Below are positions 18,122 to 27,712 of a DNA stretch of 64,000 bases, piece after piece. The stretch is from Paraburkholderia fynbosensis (lineage in GTDB: Bacteria > Pseudomonadota > Gammaproteobacteria > Burkholderiales > Burkholderiaceae). The notes beneath the pieces were generated by a model that saw only the letters and a program-made list of their open reading frames with translations, was not told the DNA's origin and searched no databases. The position numbers were made by a program, and so were the translations under genes. Within the stretch, counting starts at the first letter, position 1; every line of letters begins with the position of its first letter. The stretch spans positions 202,721 to 266,720 of the forward strand of contig NZ_CADIKI010000011.1 in the NCBI RefSeq assembly GCF_902859935.1, read 5' to 3'.

Positions 18122-18844
18122 GTGGGCACTGTGGACAACGTGAAGCGCGTGAGCGATACAGAGCCGCTCGTCGACATCAGGCACCTCGTCAAATCGTACC
18201 GGCGCGGTGTTCAGACGGTGCCCGTTCTCTCCGACATCACGCTCTCGATCGGCGAAGGCGACTTCATTGCGCTGATGGGGCCGTCGGGGTCGGGGAAGAG
18301 CACGCTGCTCAATCTGATCGCGGGCATCGACCGGCCGGATGGCGGCGAACTGCGCGTCGGCGGACTCGACATCACGCGGCTGTCGGAGTCGACGCTGGCG
18401 GAATGGCGCGCGGCCCATGTCGGCTTCATCTTCCAGTTCTACAACCTGATGCCCGTGCTGACTGCATTCGAGAACATCGAATTGCCGTTGATGCTCACGC
18501 GCCTATCGCGCAAGGAGCGGCGCGAGCGCGTGAGCCTCGTCCTCGACATGGTGAATCTGTCGGATCGCGCGCAGCATTACCCGTCCGAGCTTTCCGGCGG
18601 CCAGCAGCAACGCGTCGCGATCGCTCGCGCGCTGATCACCGATCCGACGCTGATCGTCGCCGACGAACCGACAGGCGACCTGGACCGCACGTCCGCCGAG
18701 GAGGTGCTGACGATGATGCAGCGGCTCAATCGCGAACTCGGCAAGACCATTATCATGGTGACCCACGACGCGCACGCGGCGGGGGCGGCGAAGGCGCTCG
18801 TGCATCTGGAAAAGGGGGAACTGATCGATGGAACCACTCGCTGA
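18122..18844 (+). CDS. ABC exporter ATPase, MacB/LolD-type
   Basis: A 240-residue ATPase. Walker A is GPSGSGKST, the Q-loop region QFYNLMPVL, the signature LSGGQQQR, and Walker B LIVADEPTGDLD, followed by the switch His (MVTHDAHAA). These are classic for the LolD/FtsE/MacB cluster, which drives mechanotransmission exporters rather than importers. GTG 18122 directly follows the adaptor's stop; a second in-frame GTG at 18131 is an alternative. The two permease genes follow. Confidence 0.88.
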   Translation: MGTVDNVKRVSDTEPLVDIRHLVKSYRRGVQTVPVLSDITLSIGEGDFIALMGPSGSGKSTLLNLIAGIDRPDGGELRVGGLDITRLSESTLAEWRAAHVGFIFQFYNLMPVLTAFENIELPLMLTRLSRKERRERVSLVLDMVNLSDRAQHYPSELSGGQQQRVAIARALITDPTLIVADEPTGDLDRTSAEEVLTMMQRLNRELGKTIIMVTHDAHAAGAAKALVHLEKGELIDGTTR

Positions 18845-18865
18845 AGCGCGCCAGGGCCGATCGTC

Positions 18866-20020
18866 ATGTATCTGTTCAAGCTAATCACGAGAAACGCGTT
18901 GCGGCACAAGCTGCGCACGTTGCTGACCGTGTTCGGACTCCTGATCGCGGTGCTCGCGTACGGGCTGCTGCATACCGTGGTCGACGCATGGTATGCGGGC
19001 GCCGCGGCGGCATCGAACGCAAGGCTCGTGACGCGCAATGCGATCTCACTGGTGTTTCCGCTGCCGTTGAGCTACGAGAACCGCATACGCGGCGTGGAAG
19101 GCGTGACGATGGTCGCGCGCTCCAACTGGTTCGGCGGTGTGTATCGCGAGCCGAAGAACTTCTTCGCGCAGTTCGCCGTATCGGACAACTATCTCGACCT
19201 GTACCCGGAATTCATCTTGCCCGCGCAGCAGCGCAACGACTACGAGCGGGACCGCAAGGGCTGTCTGATCGGCCGGCAGCTCGCGAGCCAGTTCGGCTTC
19301 AAGATCGGCGACGTGATTCCGATCAAGGGCACGATCTATCCGGGCACCTGGGAGTTTGTCGTGCGCGGCATTCTCGACGGCCGCGACGAATCGACGATTA
19401 CGCGCCAATTGATTTTCCACTGGGAGTACCTGAACGAAACGGTACGCAAGACGCCCGGGCGGAAAGCGGATCAGGTCGGGGTCTATGTGCTTGGTATCGC
19501 GAACCCGGACGAAGCCGCTGCGATCTCGCGCAATGTCGACAACGTATTCAGGAACTCGCTCGCCGAGACGCTCACCGAAACCGAGCAGGCGTTCCAGCTT
19601 GGCTTCGTGGCGATGTCGAATCAGATCATTGCGGCGATCCGACTGGTGTCGTATGTGGTCATCGTCATCATCATGGCCGTGATGGCCAATGCGATGGCGA
19701 TGAGCGCGCGCGAGCGCACGGTTGAATATGCGACGCTCAAGGCACTCGGTTTCGGCCCGGGATTTCTCGCGTTGCTGATGTTCGGCGAGTCGGTGACGAT
19801 CTGCGCGGTGGGCGGCGGTCTCGGCATACTCGCCACCCCGCCCGCCGCAAGCCTCTTCAAGCAGGCGACGGCAGGCGTGTTCCCGGTGTTCCACGTGTCG
19901 CGCGAAACGATGCTGTTGCAGGCGGCGTGCGCGCTCGTCGTCGGGATCACGGCGGCGATCATTCCGGCGCTGCAGGCGGCGCGGGTGAGGATCGTCGAAG
20001 GCCTGCGGGCTATCGGCTAG
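18866..20020 (+). CDS. FtsX-like ABC permease, first of two
   Basis: A 384-residue permease: one N-terminal helix (LLTVFGLLIAVLAYGLLHTV), a large periplasmic MacB-core-type domain (~residues 45-250), and three C-terminal helices in the FtsX domain (VSYVVIVIIMAVMANAMAM ... AALVVGIT-like segment ... ALQAARVRIVEGLRAIG). The ARERTVEYATLKALGFG coupling loop is typical. It is 21 bp after the ATPase. Together with the next permease it would form a heterodimeric MacB-like exporter. Confidence 0.85.
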   Translation: MYLFKLITRNALRHKLRTLLTVFGLLIAVLAYGLLHTVVDAWYAGAAAASNARLVTRNAISLVFPLPLSYENRIRGVEGVTMVARSNWFGGVYREPKNFFAQFAVSDNYLDLYPEFILPAQQRNDYERDRKGCLIGRQLASQFGFKIGDVIPIKGTIYPGTWEFVVRGILDGRDESTITRQLIFHWEYLNETVRKTPGRKADQVGVYVLGIANPDEAAAISRNVDNVFRNSLAETLTETEQAFQLGFVAMSNQIIAAIRLVSYVVIVIIMAVMANAMAMSARERTVEYATLKALGFGPGFLALLMFGESVTICAVGGGLGILATPPAASLFKQATAGVFPVFHVSRETMLLQAACALVVGITAAIIPALQAARVRIVEGLRAIG

Positions 20021-20028
20021 AGGCTCAC

Positions 20029-21195
20029 GTGGCGATCCCGCTCTCGTATATCGCTCGCAATCTGTGGATGCGCCGGCTGACCACCGCGCTCACGGCCGGT
20101 GGGCTCGCGCTTGTCGTGTTCGTGTTCGCGACCGTGCTGATGCTCGATGCGGGCCTCAAGAAGACGCTCGTGTCCACCGGTGAAGAGGACAACGTCGTGG
20201 TCATCCGCAAGGGCGCGGAAACGGAAGTGCAGAGCGCGATCGACCGCGGCCAGGCGAACGTGATCGAAATGCACCCGGCGGTGGCGATCGGTAGCGACGG
20301 GCGACGCATGGCGTCGAAGGAGTCCGTCGTGCTGATCTCTCTGACGAAGCTCGCCTCGGGCAAGCCATCGAACGTCGTGATTCGCGGAGTCTCGCCCGCG
20401 GGCATGAGCTTGCGGCCGCAAGTGAAGCTCGCGTCGGGGCGCATGTTCAATCCGGGATCGTCCGAAATCATCGTCGGCAGCAGCATTGCGAAGGGCTTCA
20501 GCGGTACGCAGCCAGGCGAGCATTTGCGCTTCGCGCAGCGCGACTGGACCGTGGTTGGCACTTTCGACGCGGGCGGCAGCGGCTTCGATTCGGAAATCTG
20601 GGGCGATGTCGATCAATTGATGCAGTCATTTCGCCGCACGAGTTATTCGTCGATGGTAGTGCGGCTCGCGCAGTCCGACCGGTTCGGCGGCTTCAAGTCC
20701 GACATCGACGTCGATCCGCGCCTCGCCGATGAAGCGAAGCGCGAACAGACGTTCTATAGCGACCAGTCGAAGGCGCTCTCGACGTTCATCAACATTCTCG
20801 GCTTCACGCTATCGACGATCTTTTCGATAGCCGCAATGATCGGCGCGATGATCACGATGTACGCGTCCGTGGCCAACCGGGTTGCGGAGATCGGCACGTT
20901 GCGTGCGCTCGGCTTCAGGCGCTCCAACGTGCTCGCTGCGTTTCTCGTCGAAGCGATGCTGCTGGGGCTCGTCGGCGGACTGGCGGGACTGGGCTGCGCG
21001 GCGTTCATGCAGTTCGCGTCGTTTTCGACCACCAACTTCCAGACCTTCGCGGACCTGTCGTTCCGCTTTATCCTCACCCCGGCCATCGTCGTGAAGACGC
21101 TCACATTTTCGATGACGATGGGCCTCGTTGGCGGGTTTCTGCCTGCGATGCGCGCGGCCCGCATGAACATCGTCGATGCATTGCGCGCGCGTTGA
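20029..21195 (+). CDS. FtsX-like ABC permease, second of two
   Basis: A 388-residue permease with the same plan as its neighbour: an N-terminal helix (GGLALVVFVFATVLMLDAGL), a periplasmic domain (~45-255), and a three-helix FtsX domain with the coupling loop NRVAEIGTLRALGFRRSNVL. GTG 20029 lies 8 bp after the first permease's stop; the frame extends upstream into that gene but the GTG start gives the family N-terminus (AIPLSYIARNLWMRRLT). The sequence clearly differs from the first permease, so this is a heterodimer and not a recent duplication. The substrate is unknown. Confidence 0.85.
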   Translation: MAIPLSYIARNLWMRRLTTALTAGGLALVVFVFATVLMLDAGLKKTLVSTGEEDNVVVIRKGAETEVQSAIDRGQANVIEMHPAVAIGSDGRRMASKESVVLISLTKLASGKPSNVVIRGVSPAGMSLRPQVKLASGRMFNPGSSEIIVGSSIAKGFSGTQPGEHLRFAQRDWTVVGTFDAGGSGFDSEIWGDVDQLMQSFRRTSYSSMVVRLAQSDRFGGFKSDIDVDPRLADEAKREQTFYSDQSKALSTFINILGFTLSTIFSIAAMIGAMITMYASVANRVAEIGTLRALGFRRSNVLAAFLVEAMLLGLVGGLAGLGCAAFMQFASFSTTNFQTFADLSFRFILTPAIVVKTLTFSMTMGLVGGFLPAMRAARMNIVDALRAR

Positions 21196-21414
21196 GCACA
21201 TGCAGTCAGGCGTTTAGCCGATGCACATGATCAAGAAAGAACAGATGGAAATTGATGGAATCGCGCGAACTGCTGCCGAGCGGTTCTATTCGTTGGTCAT
21301 GTAGGATTCCATGCCATTGCACAACGTCTCGCCTTGCCGACCTTATTGCAACACAACCCATCCAAACGCTCTGTGAGTCTCGTCTGCCAGCCCGCAATCC
21401 GCTGCATTGATCGC

Positions 21415-22602
21415 TTAAGGGCTGGTGGCCGCTTCCCTCAGTCGCGGTTGTTCGATCCCGGCACCCGTGCCTTTCGCAAGAGACGCTGCCAGTTCCAGCA
21501 AGGGCACAATTCTCCGCTGCTTTTTTTGCGGGTGATTCTGCGCGATATCGGCGATCCGATGATGGAGAAAAGGATTGAGGAAGCGTTCGCGCACTTCGTC
21601 CAGATAGGCAAGCGCATCATTGCGTTTCCCCAGAGCCTGGAACACTGGCAACACTTCGTCCATCCAGACCGCTTCAAGCGCGGCACGAAGCACAGGGTCG
21701 TTCATTGCGTGGTAGACAGTCTCGTCTGGCGGCCTGCCGTCGCGCAACCAGCGTTCGGCGAGGAACGTGTGCCCCAGGTTCAGAAAAAACAGCTTGAGCT
21801 GCTCGAAATGCCTCAGATCGTCGGTCAGCGCGATTGACGCGTGTACGCAAGGCAGCTGCAACCTCGGCTGCCTTTCGATTGCCCACAGCGCGTAAGGCTC
21901 CGCAACCGCCCCGACCGGTTTGATCGACTCGGATACGATCCGGTCGACCAGCGAATTGGCCCACACGCAATGCTCGGCCAGGTAGTGAATGAAGTCACCA
22001 GGCAAGCGCCATTGCGATGCGAGTCTGACAATAATCGCGCGTAGTGCATCGCCGTTCCTCTCGACCAGTTCACAAGGAAAGAGGGATAGCGGTGCATTGG
22101 GCTGGCTTTGCCAACGTCCGTACAACAGGACTAGCAGTTTCGCAGGAAAGCTGTACGGCGCGCGCGCCTGAGCGGTTGCAGCGCCTGCGTCGTCGCGTTC
22201 GTCGAGCTGGTAGCCGCTGTCTGCCGTGTTGGAAACAATGACCTGCACCGGTCCGCTTACGGCCTCACGGATCCGCGTCCAGTCGGTTCGCGCATGAGCT
22301 GACTGGCGGATCGCACGACAGGAAAGCGTCTGGTCGAGTACCGTGCCTCGAAGTAGGCCGCGTATTTGCACCGGATAGGCGTTCCCGCTTGCAAACGCGG
22401 CGGTGCGCGCGGCGCTATCCGCGCTGTCCGTGGTTTGCACGACGGCGATGCCGCCGAGCGCATCGCCTGACTCCAGAGCCTGCGATACGAACAGGTCGAC
22501 GTGCGCCTGCAGGAACCGGCTGGTGCCGAACTGAAGGATCGGCTGTATCAAAGGCTCTGATGCAGTGCGTGAGCCTGCGTCGAGCCCGGGCATGCTTAGC
22601 AT
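21415..22602 (-). CDS. Mannitol dehydrogenase-family oxidoreductase (tagaturonate/fructuronate reductase-like)
   Basis: A 395-residue NAD-dependent polyol/sugar-acid dehydrogenase. The N-terminal cofactor motif LQFGTSRFLQAHVDLF, VSNTADSGY, and the catalytic region WANSLVDRIVSE plus KLFFLNLGHTFLAE fit the UxaB/UxuB/mannitol-2-dehydrogenase family, in which tagaturonate or fructuronate is reduced to altronate or mannonate. The start overlaps the Zn-dehydrogenase stop by 7 bp (an ATG at 22593 is also possible). Last gene of the operon. In this context it would act after the Zn dehydrogenase, which oxidises an L-hexonate to a 5-keto acid (inference). Confidence 0.82.
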   Translation of the reverse strand: MLSMPGLDAGSRTASEPLIQPILQFGTSRFLQAHVDLFVSQALESGDALGGIAVVQTTDSADSAARTAAFASGNAYPVQIRGLLRGTVLDQTLSCRAIRQSAHARTDWTRIREAVSGPVQVIVSNTADSGYQLDERDDAGAATAQARAPYSFPAKLLVLLYGRWQSQPNAPLSLFPCELVERNGDALRAIIVRLASQWRLPGDFIHYLAEHCVWANSLVDRIVSESIKPVGAVAEPYALWAIERQPRLQLPCVHASIALTDDLRHFEQLKLFFLNLGHTFLAERWLRDGRPPDETVYHAMNDPVLRAALEAVWMDEVLPVFQALGKRNDALAYLDEVRERFLNPFLHHRIADIAQNHPQKKQRRIVPLLELAASLAKGTGAGIEQPRLREAATSP

Positions 22603-23606
22603 TCCACGATCGCCTTGACGACGCCGCCGGCGGGGTCGAGAAGCGTAGCGAAGCTGGCCGGCACGTCGGCGAGTGCGAGTCGATGCGTATTGAGGGCCAA
22701 GTGTGGAATATGCCCTGCACGCATCGCCTCGACGACCGTCTCAAAGTCCTCGACCGTTGCGTTCCGACTGGCAAGCAGTGTTGTCTCGCGTTTGTGGAAC
22801 TCCGGATCGAAAAACGTGATGGTGTCGGACACGATCGACACCAGCACGTAGCGGCCGCCATGCGCGACAAACTCGAAGCCGCGCTCCATCGCCCTGGGGT
22901 TGCCCGTTGCGTCGAAGACGACATCGAAGAAATCGCCATCTGTGATTGCCGAGAGTCGGCTCTTGTCGTCCTCCCCGATCTGCACCGCCGCCGTGACGCC
23001 GAGTTGCTTCACGCAAAAATCAAGCCGGTCGGCACGCGTGTCGAGCGCCGTCACTGTTGCGCCGCGCAGCTTCGAAAACGTGAGCGCCGCCATGCCGATT
23101 GGACCCGCACCGACCACAAGAACCCGCTCGCCTTCCTTCACGTCGCCACGCCGGACCGCATGTGCGCCGATCGCAAGAAACTCGACCATGGCCGCCTCGT
23201 CGAGGCTGATGCCTTCGGCCTTGTGGACAAACTGCGCGGGTACGCTCAGGTACTCTGCGAACGCGCCATCCCGGTGTACCCCGAACACCTGAATGTTCAC
23301 GCAACAGTTGGTTTTTCCGCGACGGCATGCGATGCATTGTCCGCACGACAGATACGGCATCACATAGACCGGATCGCCTGCGACCAGTCCGCTGTCGACC
23401 GGTGCCTGTTCGACGAGACCGGACAACTCGTGGCCCATCACGCGCGGATAGGCCAGATAGGGCTGATTTCCCGTAAAGATATGCAGGTCGGTCCCGCAAA
23501 CGCCAACGCGCTTTACGCGCACCAGCACCTCGTTATCACGGGGTACAGGCTTCATTCGTTCATGGGCGCTCAGCGTGCCGGGCGTCTCGCATATCACCGT
23601 AAGCAT
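22596..23606 (-). CDS. Zn-dependent alcohol dehydrogenase, L-galactonate/L-gulonate dehydrogenase-like
   Basis: A 336-residue MDR-family enzyme. The catalytic zinc site reads GVCGTDLH and GHE (VMGHELSGL), and the structural-zinc loop CGQCIACRRGKTNCC is intact. The Rossmann motif is VLVVGAGPIGMAAL. Segments such as GNQPYLAYPRVMGHE, GKTNCC, FGVHRDGAFAEYLSVP and DPEFHKRETTLLASRNAT resemble E. coli LgoD (YjjN), which oxidises L-galactonate to D-tagaturonate; RspB-like L-gulonate dehydrogenases are close relatives. AAGGATT precedes the ATG. Pairing with the mannitol-dehydrogenase-family gene supports a hexonate pathway. Confidence 0.85.
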   Translation of the reverse strand: MLTVICETPGTLSAHERMKPVPRDNEVLVRVKRVGVCGTDLHIFTGNQPYLAYPRVMGHELSGLVEQAPVDSGLVAGDPVYVMPYLSCGQCIACRRGKTNCCVNIQVFGVHRDGAFAEYLSVPAQFVHKAEGISLDEAAMVEFLAIGAHAVRRGDVKEGERVLVVGAGPIGMAALTFSKLRGATVTALDTRADRLDFCVKQLGVTAAVQIGEDDKSRLSAITDGDFFDVVFDATGNPRAMERGFEFVAHGGRYVLVSIVSDTITFFDPEFHKRETTLLASRNATVEDFETVVEAMRAGHIPHLALNTHRLALADVPASFATLLDPAGGVVKAIVEC

Positions 23607-23669
23607 AGCAATCCTTGTCTGACTGGTCGTTGGCGGGCGCTCAAGCGGGCTGGATCCGCTCGGGCCACG

Positions 23670-24614
23670 TCAATACAGCACGTTCTTGGCAACCGGCTGG
23701 TCGATGTTGTCCTTCGTTACAATCACGACGCCGGTATCGCGGTCCTTCGGCACGGGCTTTTTCTCGATCAGACTGATCACCGTTTTCACGCCGAGATCGC
23801 CCATCTGGTACGAGCCCTGCACGGCGGTAGCGGCGAGCGTGCCGTCCTTGACGAAGCCTTGCAGGTCCTGATTTCCGTCGAATCCGATCGCCACCACCTT
23901 GCCCGCCTTGCCAGATTGCTCGAGTGCGCGGCCCATGCCTACCGCCGTCGGTTCATTTGCCCCGAAGATTCCTTTCAGATCCGGATTGGCGGTGAGCGTG
24001 TCGGTGGTCTGGTTCAGCGCGGTCGCCATCTGCGAGTTCGAATAAAACGGACCGACCACCTGCAGTTGGGAGTGCGCCTTAAGGTAATCCCGGAAGCCGC
24101 CAACGCGGCCGATCTCCGAGCCCGCGCCCGCGACATACGACATGATGGCAACCTTGCCGGTCCGGCCGACGCGATCGATCAACGCCTTCGCGCATAGCTC
24201 GCCGGCCTTCTTGTTGTCGGTCGACAGGAATGACTGATAGTACTGCTTGCCAGAATCGGCCAAGGCTGAGTCGATGATCACGACCGGGATGTGCGCTTCC
24301 CATGCCTTCTTGACGGCAGGCACCAGCGCGTCGGGATCGGACGGTGCAAGCACGATTCCGGCGACCTTACGGTTCACCGCGTTCTCGACCATGTTGACCT
24401 CATCGGCAATCGCCGTTTCGGTCGCCGGCCCCTGGAATGTCATCGTGTAGCCCTTGGCGCCGCCGATGGCTGCATTGGCGCCTTTCTGGACGTTTTGCCA
24501 ATAGTTGGAATTCGAGGTCTTGACGATGACGGCGATCTCGCCACCGGCGGCCTGGGCGAGGCCGGTTGCCAGGGCCAGGGTTGCGGCCAGCAGGCCCAGT
24601 TGAAATGTGCGCAT
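23670..24614 (-). CDS. Sugar ABC transporter substrate-binding protein (ribose/RbsB type)
   Basis: A 314-residue periplasmic binding protein. It has a signal peptide (MRTFQLGLLAATLALATGLA, cleavage after AQA) and the Peripla_BP_4 fold: IAVIVKTSNSNYWQNVQKGA, GIVLAPSDPDALVPAVKKAW, IPVVIIDSAL and GIFGANEPTAVGMGRAL are typical ligand-loop regions. GGAG lies before the ATG at 24614; the longer frame from 24701 would bury the signal peptide. It delivers ligand to the permease and ATPase encoded just upstream. Confidence 0.9.
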   Translation of the reverse strand: MRTFQLGLLAATLALATGLAQAAGGEIAVIVKTSNSNYWQNVQKGANAAIGGAKGYTMTFQGPATETAIADEVNMVENAVNRKVAGIVLAPSDPDALVPAVKKAWEAHIPVVIIDSALADSGKQYYQSFLSTDNKKAGELCAKALIDRVGRTGKVAIMSYVAGAGSEIGRVGGFRDYLKAHSQLQVVGPFYSNSQMATALNQTTDTLTANPDLKGIFGANEPTAVGMGRALEQSGKAGKVVAIGFDGNQDLQGFVKDGTLAATAVQGSYQMGDLGVKTVISLIEKKPVPKDRDTGVVIVTKDNIDQPVAKNVLY

Positions 24615-24697
24615 GTCTCTACTCCTACGGAGAAGTTGTTGTCGTACGTGGACTTCTCGGCGCTGCAGACCTTCACGTTCCGATGCGCCGATGGATC

Positions 24698-25714
24698 TCA
24701 CCGGCGGTTGCGGAGCTGGTCAATCCAGACAGTGCCTAGAATGACCAGGCCGATGATGATTTGCTGAATGAAGCTGGACACTCCATTCATATTCAAGCCG
24801 TTGCGCAGGATGCCGATCACAAAGGCGCCGATGGCGGTCCCGGAAATCGTTCCAACGCCTCCCATCAGCGAGGTGCCGCCGATCACAGCACTAGCAATGG
24901 CGTCGAGTTCGTACATCACGCCTTCATTCGGCTGCGCGGTCAGTAGCCGGGACATCAGCACGCAGCCGGTGACCCCCGCGAGCGTGCCAGACAACACATA
25001 CGTGAACATCGTCACGCGCGCGACGTTGACACCGGACAGCCTCGCGGCTTCCGCGTTCGAGCCGACGGCATAGATGTGACGGCCGAGTGTTGTGCGACTT
25101 AGCATGATCGATACCGTAACGGCGATGACGATCATCAGCAGGACCGGGTAGGGGATACCGGGGAACGTCACATCCGGAAATCCGTCTGCGCCGATGGTCT
25201 CGATCCTGAAGAGCGATCCGTTGCCGAGCACGCCAAATGCTTCGCCCAGTCCCGACACCGGGCGCGCGCCGGTGATTTGCAGTGCGAGGCCGCGGGCCAC
25301 CAGCATCATGCCGAGCGTGGCGATGAAAGGAGGCAGGCGCATGCGCGTCACACACAGGCCGTTGACGGCGCCGCACAGCCCACCGACGACGATGCCGAGC
25401 AGCATGCCGACGGTGACGGGCATGCCGGCTCTCACCGCAAGGGCCGCGACGACACCCGCGAGCGCGAGCACCGAGCCCACTGACAGGTCGATGCCACCCG
25501 TGATGATCACGCAGGTCGCGGCAACGCCGAGGTAGGCGATTGAGGTCACCTGCAGCGCGACGGTCATGGCGTTGTCGACCGTATGGAACGCCTCGCTGGT
25601 GGAGGAAAACACCGCGATCATGACAATCAGGCTACCGAAGGCGGCGAACTTCTGGATCAGATCCTTGCGCCGTTCGTTGACGTTGGCAGGTGTGGGTCCG
25701 GTGACCGTGCTCAT
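24698..25714 (-). CDS. Sugar ABC transporter permease (RbsC type)
   Basis: A 338-residue inner-membrane permease with about 8-10 helices. The conserved IITGGIDLSVGSVLALAG, AVNGLCVTRMRLPPFIATLG and the cytoplasmic coupling segment YAVGSNAEAARLSGVNV identify the ribose/xylose/autoinducer-2 permease family. Its start overlaps the ATPase stop by 4 bp. One permease gene is present, so the transporter probably uses a homodimer, as in RbsC. Confidence 0.9.
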   Translation of the reverse strand: MSTVTGPTPANVNERRKDLIQKFAAFGSLIVMIAVFSSTSEAFHTVDNAMTVALQVTSIAYLGVAATCVIITGGIDLSVGSVLALAGVVAALAVRAGMPVTVGMLLGIVVGGLCGAVNGLCVTRMRLPPFIATLGMMLVARGLALQITGARPVSGLGEAFGVLGNGSLFRIETIGADGFPDVTFPGIPYPVLLMIVIAVTVSIMLSRTTLGRHIYAVGSNAEAARLSGVNVARVTMFTYVLSGTLAGVTGCVLMSRLLTAQPNEGVMYELDAIASAVIGGTSLMGGVGTISGTAIGAFVIGILRNGLNMNGVSSFIQQIIIGLVILGTVWIDQLRNRR

Positions 25715-27453
25715 CGCGAGACTCCTGGGGCACCTGATATACCCGATGTCCCTGACTTGTCGGAGTTGACCGTGCGACCCGACGCATAGTGCATGATTTC
25801 TTCCTGGCTGGTTTGACGGGTTTCGAGAATCGTCACGAGTTCTCCCTCGTGGAAGACGGCGACCCGATCGGTCATGCCGAGTATCTCGGGCAGTTCCGAA
25901 CTGATCATCACGACGCCGATGCCCTGCCCGGCCAATCTGTCGAGTAGTTCATAGATCGCGAATTTGGCGCCGACGTCGATGCCGCGCGTCGGCTCGTCGA
26001 AGAACAGCACGCGTGAGTCGCGGAACAGCCACTTGCTGATGACGACCTTCTGCTGGTTACCGCCCGAGAGATTGCGTGCGATTTGCCTGATGCTGGGGGT
26101 GCGTATTCCGAGCGCGTCGATGTAACGTTGCGCCACCGCAGCTTCTGCAGCGAAGCGGATAAATCCGAAGCGGTTCGACACCGCACCCAGGTTAGCAAGG
26201 GTGATATTGCTTGCGACCGGCATGTTGATCGACAGACCGCTGGCCTTGCGGTCCTCGGACAGATAGGCAATGCCGTGCCGGATTGCATCGATTGGCGAGC
26301 GGATCGCGAGGGTTTCTGTGCCGAGGTGCACCGTGCCGCTATCGAGTGGGTCGGCACCGAAGATGGCGCGGGCCACTTCGGTCCGGCCCGCGCCCAGCAA
26401 GCCAGCGAAGCCAAGAATTTCGCCGCGCCGTAGCTCGAAACTGACGGGGCCGAACACGTTCGTGCGTGTCAGTCGGTCGACGGACAGCAGCACGTCGTCG
26501 GTGGGCACCGACGTGCGCGCCGGAAACTTGTCTTCAAGTGAGCGCCCGACCATGCGCGCCACGATCTTGTTGATCGTGGTGTCGTGAAACATGTCGGTCG
26601 CAACATACCGCCCGTCGCGCATCACGGTGACCCGATCGACGATCTCGGTCATTTCATCGAGCCGGTGTGAGATGTAAATGATTCCGACGCCGGCACGCTT
26701 TAGCTCGTGAATGATCTTGAAGAGCTGAGTCGTTTCTTCTTCCGTGAGCGATGAAGTCGGTTCATCCATGATCAACACTTCGGCGTCAAGCGACAGCGCC
26801 TTGGCGATCTCCACCATTTGCCGTTGCGCAACCGATAACGTGCGCACCAGCGTCCCCGGCTCAATGTCGACGCGAAGCCGCTCGAGGCAACGTTGGGCGT
26901 CGGCGTGCAAACGCGCACGATCGACGAAGATGCCGCGGCGTGGTTCACGTGCAAGAAAGATGTTTTCCGCCACCGATAACTGGGGCACCAGGTTCAGCTC
27001 CTGGTGAATAATTGCGATGCCCGCGGCTTGGGCTTCGAGCGAGGACGTGAAGTGACGTTGGCTGCCTTTGTAGATGAGGGTGCCATCGTCGGGCGGGTAC
27101 TGGCCGCTGATGATTTTCATCAGCGTTGACTTGCCCGCGCCGTTCTCGCCGCATACGGCGTGGACTTCGCCGCGCCTTAGATCGAAACTGACGTTGTCGA
27201 GCGCGAGTACGCCAGGAAAACGTTTGGTGATGTTGTTGAGCCGCAGCAAATCGGCTTGATCACCGGAGCGCGTGTTGCCATGCGGAGCGTCGGTGGCGGA
27301 TCCCCACACCGGGTCGGACGACTGAGTTGCGGTTGCCGCTCGGCGTTCATCCACGATAAGTTCGAAACCGCGGAAATGAACGGAGTCGGCCCGCGCTGGG
27401 ATCGGGCGACGGGGGGCGGGCTGGGCTCGGAAATCCAGCAAGTCTGTCTCCAT
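25711..27453 (-). CDS. Sugar ABC transporter ATPase, tandem-domain (RbsA/MglA type)
   Basis: A 580-residue ATPase with two fused nucleotide-binding domains. Domain 1 has Walker A GENGAGKST, signature LSVAQRQ and Walker B VLIMDEPTSSL. Domain 2 has the degenerate A-loop GLLGAGRTE, signature LSGGNQQK and VLFFDEPTRGID, as in RbsA/MglA. It carries an unusual N-terminal extension of ~70 residues before LLRLNNITKRFPGV, rich in Arg/Ala, so a later start is possible. First gene of the operon, preceded by a readable promoter and a FadR-like half-site. Confidence 0.88.
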   Translation of the reverse strand: METDLLDFRAQPAPRRPIPARADSVHFRGFELIVDERRAATATQSSDPVWGSATDAPHGNTRSGDQADLLRLNNITKRFPGVLALDNVSFDLRRGEVHAVCGENGAGKSTLMKIISGQYPPDDGTLIYKGSQRHFTSSLEAQAAGIAIIHQELNLVPQLSVAENIFLAREPRRGIFVDRARLHADAQRCLERLRVDIEPGTLVRTLSVAQRQMVEIAKALSLDAEVLIMDEPTSSLTEEETTQLFKIIHELKRAGVGIIYISHRLDEMTEIVDRVTVMRDGRYVATDMFHDTTINKIVARMVGRSLEDKFPARTSVPTDDVLLSVDRLTRTNVFGPVSFELRRGEILGFAGLLGAGRTEVARAIFGADPLDSGTVHLGTETLAIRSPIDAIRHGIAYLSEDRKASGLSINMPVASNITLANLGAVSNRFGFIRFAAEAAVAQRYIDALGIRTPSIRQIARNLSGGNQQKVVISKWLFRDSRVLFFDEPTRGIDVGAKFAIYELLDRLAGQGIGVVMISSELPEILGMTDRVAVFHEGELVTILETRQTSQEEIMHYASGRTVNSDKSGTSGISGAPGVSR

Positions 27454-27556
27454 TTTTGTGACTTCGCACGAGTGGCTACGTTGGGCGTTCCTGCCGGATC
27501 GGTCCCGTGGTCGACGACGGCGACGACGAGCGGCCACGACTGTCAGGACCGATTCC

Positions 27557-27585
27557 AGCATAGGTAAAGCCGATTAATTGGTCAA
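27557..27585 (-). promoter_or_regulatory. Probable promoter of hexonate/ABC operon with overlapping operator half-site
   Basis: On the minus strand, -35 TTGACC (27585-27580) and -10 TATGCT (27562-27557) are separated by exactly 17 bp, placing transcription start near 27550, about 100 nt before the ATPase ATG. The plus-strand sequence AATTGGTC at 27576-27583 overlaps the -35 box. It matches the half-site AATTGGT used by FadR-family hexuronate regulators such as UxuR/ExuR, so a bound repressor would cover the -35. Confidence 0.6.
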
Positions 27586-27712
27586 GTCACTTTAAACCCT
27601 GATGTGGGTAGAGCTTCTGCTGCAACGCGAAGCGCGCCATGTCAGGCTAACCCCGAAGCCTTTGCGCGTCGAGGCACGTTGGCATAGGACAATGTCAGGA
27701 AAGGACATCGTA

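Noticed and set aside
16621..18192. 523-codon minus-strand open frame
   Set aside because: It is a shadow of the MacA-like adaptor, whose motifs are intact on the plus strand.
22389..24197. 602-codon open frame on the plus strand
   Set aside because: It is antisense to the Zn dehydrogenase and binding-protein genes, Arg/His-rich and without family resemblance; the minus-strand proteins are clearly conserved.
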